Assembly: GCF_002127325.2 (NCBI RefSeq)
Contig: NC_035436.2
Location: forward strand, 114,020,088 to 114,084,087
DNA length: 64,000 nucleotides
Source: Helianthus annuus
Lineage: Eukaryota > Streptophyta > Magnoliopsida > Asterales > Asteraceae
Direction: 5' to 3'
The notes below the pieces were generated by a model. The model made no database searches. It saw nothing but the letters and a program-made list of their open reading frames with translations, and had not been told where the DNA came from. The position numbers were made by a program, and so were the translations under genes. Shown one piece after another: positions 56,839-64,000 of this stretch (its first letter is position 1; each line of letters begins with the position of its first letter).

Positions 56839-57961
56839 CATCCCCCCGTTAGTTTGGAATTTCGTCCCGAAATTCGGTTGTAGCTTCAGTGCTGGGGGTT
56901 TCATTTGGGAACAACTGGGGATACTTGCACTTCATTTGGTCTTCCCGCTCCCAAGTAAACTCTGGGCGTCGCGAGTTCCAACGAACTCGCACGAGAGGTA
57001 TCTGGCTACGTTTGAGGGTTTTGATCTCGCGATCCGTGATCTCAATCGGTTCCTCAGTAAAGTGTAGTTGTTCATCAATAGTGAGTTCCTTGAAAGGGAT
57101 TATGAGTGTTTCATCTGACAAACACTTCTTCAGATTAGACACGTGAAAAACATTGTGCACCGCACTCAGCTCTTCAGGCAGATTCAATCTATACGCAACC
57201 TTACCGATTTTCTGGGTAATTTCGAATGGTCCAACATATCGCGGATTCAGCTTGCCCCGTTTACCAAAACGAACCACACCCTTCCAGGGTGAGACTTTAA
57301 GTAGAACCCGGTCCCCGACCTGGAATTCTAGCGGTTTCCTACGCTTATCGGCGTAGCTTTTCTGACGGTCACGAGCTGCCGCCATGCGTTGTCTGATCTG
57401 GGCAATCTTCTCCGTTGTGTTTACCACCAGTTCGGGGCCTGTGACCTGGCTGTCACCAACTTCTTCCCAGCAAAGAGGTGATCGGCATTTACGACCGTAC
57501 AATGCCTCGAAGGGTGCTGCCTGAATGCTGGTGTGGTAGCTGTTATTATAGGAGAATTCTACTAGCGGTAGATGCTTTTCCCAATTCTTGCCAAAATCGA
57601 TCACACATGCTCTAAGCATGTCTTCCAGGGTTTGGATGGTGCGTTCAGACTGTCCATCCGTTTGTGGGTGATAAGCGGTGCTCATGTCCAAACGTGAGCC
57701 AAAGGATTTGTGCATAGCTTGCCACAACTCCGAAGTAAAACGAGCGTCTCGGTCGGAAATAATGGAAGTTGGCACCCCGTGCCTCGAAACCACTTCCTTT
57801 AAGTAAACCTCCGCCAGGGTAGAAAACTTGTCTGTTTCCTTAATGGCCAAAAAGTGTGCGGACTTGGTCAATCGATCTACTATTACCCAAATAGTATCAT
57901 TCCCGCGTTGGGATCTAGGTAGGCCAGTGACGAAATCCATGGAAATTTTTCCCATTTCCAT
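56839..57961 (-). pseudogene. pol: F integrase C-terminal half with chromodomain
   Basis: An open frame (57961-56849) with integrase core ([17 protein letters not shown]), [10 protein letters not shown], the GPF/Y region (RYVGPFEI) and a C-terminal chromodomain ([21 protein letters not shown]...FTWERE). A one-base shift near 57950 separates it from the upstream frame. The chromodomain suggests targeting to heterochromatin, as in other chromoviruses. Confidence 0.85.
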
Positions 57962-59457
57962 TTCGAGATTACTGGTTGTTGGAGTAGGCCCGCTGGTTTC
58001 TGATACTCAGTCTTGACTCTTGCGCAGGTCAAACATTTGCTGACATATGTTGCTATGTGGGCTTTCATGCCAGGCCACCAATATGTAGTCCTTAAGTCGT
58101 GGTACATCTTATCCGAACCAGGATGTACTGAGTAACGGGACTTATGGGCTTCGTCCATCACAAGTTCACGTAGGTCTCCATAGAGTGGAACCCAAATGCG
58201 CCCTGTCACATAGTAAGTACCATCTTCTTTTTGTTCTAATCGCTGCCTCGATCCTCGCAGGGACTCAGCCCTGATGTTTTCCGGTTTCAGAGCTTCAACC
58301 TGAGCATTTCGAATTTGAGTAGGGAGGTTAGACTGGATGGTAAGTTGTAGCGCTCGCACGCGCTTGGGTGTAGTGTCTTTTCGGCTGAGGGCGTCTGCCA
58401 CGACATTGGCCTTGCCCGGATGGTACTTGATTGCGCATTCATAATCATTCAAGAGTTCGACCAATCGGCGTTGTCGCATGTTTAATTCCTTTTGCTTGAA
58501 GATATGCTCGAGACTCCTGTGATCGGTGTAAATGGTGCACTTGGTACCGTACAGGTAATGTCTCCATATCTTAAGCGCAAAAACCACTGCTCCCAGTTCC
58601 AAGTCGTGTGTAGTGTAGTTCCTTTCGTGAGTCTTAAGTTGTCGAGAAGCGTAAGCAATAACTTTCTCGCGTTGCATCAGCACGCAACCGAGCCCATGGA
58701 TAGACGCATCGCAGTAAACCACAAAATCGTCGGTACCTTCAGGTAACGAGAGGATAGGAGCACTACAGAGGTTATCCTTTAGCTTCTGAAATGCGGATTC
58801 CTGGGCTTCATTCCATTGGTAAGCAATACCCTTCTGAGTGAGAGCCGTGAGAGGCTGAGCGATCTTTGAGAACCCCTTTATAAATCTACGATAGTACCCT
58901 GCCAATCCCAAGAATTGACAAACTTCGGTCGGAGTCTTAGGGGTAGGCCAATTCTTTATAGAGTCGATCTTAGTTGGGTCGACGTGAATCCCGTCCTTAT
59001 TGACCACGTGCCCAAGGAAATGGACTTCTCGAAGCCAGAAGTCACATTTCGAGAACTTGGCGTACAGTTGCTCATTGCGAAGGAGTTCGAGGATAAGGTG
59101 TAGGTGCTGTTCATGCTCTTCTTGACTTTTCGAGTAGATTAGGATGTCGTCGATAAACATAATCACGAATATGTCGAGGTAAGGCTTGCACACTCGGTTC
59201 ATGAGGTCCATGAAAACCGCAGGCGCGTTAGTCATTCCAAAGGGCATGATCAGGAATTCGTAATGACCATAACGAGTTCTGAATGCAGTTTTGGAGATGT
59301 CTTCATTACGGACTCTTAGCTGATGATAGCCCAATCGTAGGTCAATCTTAGAGTAGTAGCTCGATCCCTGCAACTGATCGAATAGGTCGTCGATACGCGG
59401 GAGAGGGTAGCGATTCTTGATGGTAACCTTGTTCACCTCACGATAGTCAATGCACAT
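57883..59457 (-). pseudogene. pol: F reverse transcriptase, RNase H and integrase N-terminus
   Basis: RT palm with [10 protein letters not shown] at residues 101-104 of the frame, RNase H with VVYCDAS and YTDHRSL, and the integrase HHCC zinc region ([10 protein letters not shown]...CLTC). It is separated from the protease frame by a TGA at 59458-59460, one C-to-T change from an arginine codon (CGA), and from the integrase core by the shift near 57950. Confidence 0.9.
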
Positions 59458-61242
59458 TCAGAATGTGCCATCCTTCTTCTTAACAAAGAGTACTGGCGCT
59501 CCCCAGGGAGATGAACTAGGACGGATAAATCCTTTATCCAATAGTTCCTGCAGTTGCGTAGAGAGTTCCTTTAGTTCCGCGGGGGCTAGTTGATAAGGCG
59601 CACGAGCTATAGGCGCTGCTCCGGGAGATAGCTCGATTTGGAATTCGACCTGACGGTGGGGAGGGAGTCTAGGTATTTCTTCAGGGAATACCTCGGGGTA
59701 GTCGCGTACCACTGGAAAATCTCCAATCCTATTTTCCTTTTCCTTTGTGTTGGTGACAAGTGCTAAGAGAGCGGTGTGCCCCTTTCGTAAACATTTCTGG
59801 GCTTTCAAGAACGAGATGATGCCTGTGACTTCTCCGCCTTTGTCACCTTGCATGATGAGGGGTTTGCCAGAACGGCGGGGAATGCGAACCATTTTCTCTT
59901 GACAAGGGATTTCCGCGCGATGTTTGGATAACCAATCCATACCGATAACGACGTCGAAGCTTCCAAGAACGATAAAGAAACGATCGATGCTATAGGTCTG
60001 ACCAGACAGTACTAGTTTGCAGTCGTTGATAACATGTGAGGCCTCGATGTTTCTACCGTTAGCTAGCTCGACGATATGTTTAGAACTTAGTAACGAAGGT
60101 GGGTGCTTAAGCTTCTTACTAATACGTAGGGACACATAACTAGCATCGGCTCCAGAATCAAATAATACAGAAACATAACGGTCATCGAGTAGGAACTTAC
60201 CCGCCACGACGTTGGGGTCATTCCTTGCTTCTCCAGCTCCAATCACAAAAGCCCTTCCCCTTGCACCATTCCCAGCATTGTGGTTTTGATCGTTGTTTCC
60301 AGCTCCCTGATTGTTGTTGCGGTTCTGGTTCAGTTCAGGGCAATTCTTCTTAAAGTGCCCCTCAGCTCCACACTGGAAACAACCCTTGACATTCCCATGA
60401 TGCTGCTGCTGTTGCTGGTTCTGCCCCGCGGGACGTGGACTCCTACAGTCCTTGGCCTCATGCCCCATCTTGTTACATCGCTGACACTGACTTTTCCCAC
60501 AAGGCCCACTATGATGTTGATTGCACCTGTTGCACTTGGGGTGGTTCCCGCGATAGCCACCCTGTTGTTGAGGGCCCTTGTTGTTGTCAGTTTTCCTTTG
60601 CTGGGTTGGGGCCTGAGTGGGGTTAGCATCCTTGCTTTGGTTTCCTTCCCACTTACGCTTATTGTCATTAGAGGTTCCAACAATAGCACTGATCCTTTTG
60701 GGCAGCTTGCCCTGTTCCACGACCTGATCAGTGAGTTTGTGAGCAAGGCGAACGACCGGCTGAATGGTATTGAGGTTGGCTGCAGTCACATGGCTTCGAA
60801 TTTCTGGGGCCAAACCCTTGATGTACAATTCGATTCTTCGGTACATGGGTCGAGACATGTTTGGGCAAAGAGCAGCATAGTCGTTGGACTGTTTGGTGTA
60901 TGCCTCGATCTCTGACCCAACCATCTTGAGCTCGTAGTACTCATTTTCGAGCTTGTGGATGTCATCCATGTGGCAATACTCCTCCTTAATCATGTCCTTG
61001 AAATCCTCCCACGCAGTAGCATTAGCAGTTTCCAATCCAAACATCTGAATTTGCGCCTTCCACCAGGAAAGCGCGTTTCCTTCAAGCGTACCAGTAGCAA
61101 ATTTCACCCAGTTTGCAGGGGGACACTCACAGACAGCAAAGACAGCTTCGACTTTCTCAATCCAGTGCAGAAGACCTATGGCACCCTCAGTACCATTGAA
61201 TGGGAGAGGTTTACAATCCATGAAAGTTTTGAAAGTACACAC
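59458..61242 (-). pseudogene. gag: F gag and protease
   Basis: Gag core (WWKAQIQMFG, RRIELYIKGLAPEIRSHV), a linker rich in Q and N, three CCHC-type knuckles (CNRCNQHHSGPC, CQRCNKMGHEAKDC, CFQCGAEGHFKKNC), and retropepsin protease with DSGADASY and GSFDVVIGMDWL. The frame runs to KKKDGTF, where a TGA stops it just inside RT. Upstream, the first part of gag lies in another frame. Confidence 0.9.
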
Positions 61243-61450
61243 GTGTGGTTGCGCAGGTGCATGCTGACCTGTGGTGAGAAGCGAAGCGAATAGATTTAGG
61301 GGTAAGAGACGATGCGGCGGTAGGATCTAAACATCCTAGGATAACGAGTTTACCTCCAGGGTGAGCTGCGAAAGCTGCAGCCACCGTGTTAAGCAGGTTA
61401 GTGAATTGAGCCTGAGTCATGTTAATGTTTCCTCTTCCACATCCACTCAT
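61211..61450 (-). pseudogene. F gag N-terminus
   Basis: Starts at ATG 61450 (MSGCGRGNINMTQAQFTNLL). It runs ~80 codons in a frame different from the gag core, with a frameshift near 61235. The first residues look like a native start. Confidence 0.65.
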
Positions 61451-61744
61451 TGTCTTCATAATCAGAAAACATAGTATGAGTGTGATGTCGTAATGTAGCA
61501 AGAATGAGATAGAAGAGGGAGGTGTATCTATCTAACTAGGCGCACTAGTACGTATTGCAAAACAGAAGACATAAAGCAAGCAAGCAAGTAAACACTAGTC
61601 CGAGCTATGAGGTCTAATGTGTTGAGTCTTGCACTTGGAGTGTAGTGTCGTCACGAGTCACGGGCTATAGTCTGGTTTTTCTCAAAAAGATTTTTCCACT
61701 TTTTAAAACCAAATTCACTATAACCAATGGCTCTGATACCAATC
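61451..61744 (-). other. F leader and primer-binding site
   Basis: Leader upstream of gag. The PBS TTGGTATCAGAGCC (- strand) is at 61729-61742, two bases after the LTR end. Initiator tRNA-Met type. Confidence 0.85.
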
Positions 61745-64000
61745 TGTCACACCCACAAAATCCACCTGCGGAACACCACCGCTTGGGGGCGTGACTGACC
61801 AGGATCCAGCCACCAATTATACTGAGCAATTTAATTAATTACATAAGTAATACTCACCAACCACAAGGTTGGAAAATATCATAATCAAAGTTCAAAAGTG
61901 TTTAAGTTTAAGTAATAGTTCAAATAAGTAGCGGAAGCATAGACAAAATAGTTTAGAACAATATTCTTAGTTCAAGTTTGTTTAGAACCCAACACACGGG
62001 TTAGACGACCACTACACATCCGCAAGCTGCAAGCTCCTGAATCACCGGGTACCTGCAAAGCATGCAGTAAGGTGTCAACGTAAAGTTGAGCGAGTTCACT
62101 AGTTGTCCAGTTTTAGTTTTCGAAAACATAAGTTGTTTAGATAAAGCATTTATAATCACGTTGTGGGGAGCTACCCCATCCGTAAGCTCACTAAATTGTA
62201 GATACCGAAACTGTTGACGGAAAGTTATTGTGCCCCGAGTCAATGTCTATCGTCATTGACCAAGATGCAAGGTCTACTAGTTCACACCCGATCTCCCCCG
62301 GTCACGGTGTGAGGTTGTCAAACCTAATAGCGCTATCAACTAGTAACACGTTCGCCCCCGGCGATTAATCGGTACTGTAAGCAGGGACTTAAGGTGATAG
62401 AGTTTCGTTTAGCTTGGCTAGTTGTGATTTATATATAATATCCAAACGTATCTCCCCCGGAGATAGTAAATACCCATTCGGATTTCCCCCAGAAATAATA
62501 GTTCAAAAGTATTTTTCCCAAAGTTGGCAGTTTGTCCGTGTCCCTCCTTGGGACGCATGCTTTTAGTGTGTGAACTCACCTTGGGTTGCTCGACAGATTA
62601 GGTTACTTGTCAAACACGCTGGTCACCACGTCCTAACATGGTTACCAGTATAGGTCAGGTTTGGGTACAGAGAATGTCATGTATATTTTACACATAATCT
62701 ATCACATAGCATGCATACCGTTACATGTAGAGTTATTGGGACTGTTCTACTATTGGATCAGTCAACAGTATCAACTAACACATAGTTCAGTTAAACAGGC
62801 AGCCCAAACAAATCACGTTATGGCCCAACAACTAAAGTGAACAGCCCAGTCGAGACAAGGTGGTCTCGACTCGAGAACATGCGGTCTCGAGTCGCAACCA
62901 GGAGGTCTCGACTTGTAATGGTTGGTCTCGAGTGGTGCAGGCATGACTCGTAACCCCGGAGATCTCGAGTCCCGTCTCGAGTTGTCACGATGTGGTCTCG
63001 AGTCGAGACCTTGATGTTCTCGAGTCGAGACCTTGATGGTCTCGAGTCCCTGAAGTCCGTTTTGAAGTTGCTTGGCCCAGGTCTCGAGTCGCAACCGTTG
63101 CGGTCTCGAGTTGCAGCTTCATGGTCTTGAGTCGCAACCGTTGGTGTCGAGTCGTTTACCTGCTGATTCTGATGCATCTGCCTGAATTGTACTATGCAAC
63201 AGATTTCTGATTTCCTGAGGTTATGTACTATCCAATGATATCACACAAACATGTTCCCTTGTCTAACACTTAACCAAAATGGATCAAACAACAAGTTTTT
63301 CAAATATTTGCAACAACATTCAAACACATTCAACACATATTCATCATATGTTCATCATTTTAGGGTTTTCATAACTTGATTGTTCAACCAACACATTCGC
63401 TATGATTCACCGATTTATTCATGTGGACTTAGAAGCAAATCAATAAACCTTCAACACACCCAAACATGCATTTCACAAGCAACAATCATGTAGCATTTGT
63501 TCTAAACACTATGACCCATAATATCAACATATATCGGATGATCCTAGACACTCTTTAAACTATCATTCTTTTGTCATTTTGAACATCTTAGCAAACATCA
63601 TCATAGAATAGTTCACACACAATATCAAACTCACTAATCAAACAAACATCATACAAAGACCTCTAGACTAGACATGTTTCTTATTCATTAACACACCAAA
63701 GCCCTTAACACACATTAACACTAACTGGTTGATGAAAAGGCACCGAGTCAAGGAAGATAGTGAGAAGATGAAGTATCCGGGTGATGATGATGAGCTTGAC
63801 CGAGATTCCTTGTTGTTGCCGGTTGAATCCGAGAGAAAGAAGAGGAGAATGCTTGATTGTTTGGGTTTAAGGTTTTCTAGAGAGAGAGGGAGTGAGGATG
63901 AAGTGAGAGAGAGTGTAGAGGAGAGTGTGAGGGTTTTCGGGTATATGTATAAGGTGGTGCACCCTAAATGGGTTTCAAGTGGGCTAAGGGAGGTTGCGGC
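61745..64000 (-). repeat. F 5' LTR, cut by window end
   Basis: Matches 54286-56530 closely. The CTCGAG array (62848-63155) has one extra ~22-bp unit compared with the 3' LTR. Confidence 0.85.

Larger units (their letters stand above)
54286..64000 (-). mobile_element. Element F: nearly complete Tekay-like Ty3/gypsy retrotransposon
   Basis: On the - strand: 5' LTR (from beyond 64000 to 61745), tRNA-Met PBS, gag, protease, RT-RNase H, integrase with chromodomain, PPT and 3' LTR (56746-54286). Gag-Pol would be almost continuous but for two frameshifts and one stop. The two LTRs are very similar, so this is the youngest full element here together with D. The window ends inside its 5' LTR. Confidence 0.9.

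Noticed and set aside
60280..60915. 211-residue + strand ORF
   Set aside because: It is the antisense of F's gag, whose knuckle and Q/N-rich coding explains the open frame.

Overview
This window is plant nuclear DNA, most likely from an Asteraceae genome. That family assignment is inferred from the look of the LTR families, not proven. I find no intact host gene. Almost every base belongs to a deeply nested stack of LTR retrotransposons. The large open reading frames are gag/pol remnants on the minus strand, or accessory ORFs carried by non-autonomous elements. Primer-binding sites match initiator tRNA-Met (Tekay-like Ty3/gypsy and Ty1/copia elements) or tRNA-Asp (Athila/Tat-like elements).

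Layout, using local names. A1 (1-5500, + strand) is an Athila/Tat-like element: 3' internal end, complete LTR, tRNA-Asp PBS, broken gag, then a 5'-truncated LTR. B (5501-22465, - strand) is a Tekay-like gypsy element with a split, long 5' LTR. A2 (9868-19666, - strand) belongs to the A1 family and sits inside B's 5' LTR. A2 itself holds a CACTA-like DNA transposon end with exon-like DNA (11514-14822). C (22466-41463, - strand) is a second Tekay-like element with an extra ORF upstream of gag. D (24559-35158, + strand) is a non-autonomous element with about 3.9 kb LTRs, inserted in C's integrase. G (41464-42588 and 52571-53744, - strand) is an old LTR of D's family. E (42589-52570, - strand) is a copia element inside G; most of its pol is missing and its 3' half carries two related unknown ORFs. 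A B3-domain gene fragment (53745-53990) is the only recognisable host coding sequence. F (54286-64000, - strand) is a nearly complete Tekay-like element that runs off the window.

Order of events read from the nesting: host DNA with the B3 fragment, then G; C and E into G; B into C's 3' LTR and D into C's integrase; A1 and A2 into B; and CACTA DNA into A2. F landed separately beside the B3 fragment. The coding regions of B, C, E and F carry stops and frameshifts, so none looks able to move on its own.

The most striking signal is non-coding. Five unrelated LTR families each carry clusters of short odd-length palindromes in the U3 region upstream of the TATA box, with a different palindrome sequence in each family. 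Neighbouring copies are typically 20-23 bp apart (31 bp in family C), close to whole helical turns. In family A the copies occur as pairs almost always exactly 21 bp apart, although the spacer between them varies. Other points worth a look are the two related ORFs in E, the extra ORF in C, and a covarying hairpin beside the polypurine tract in D and F.
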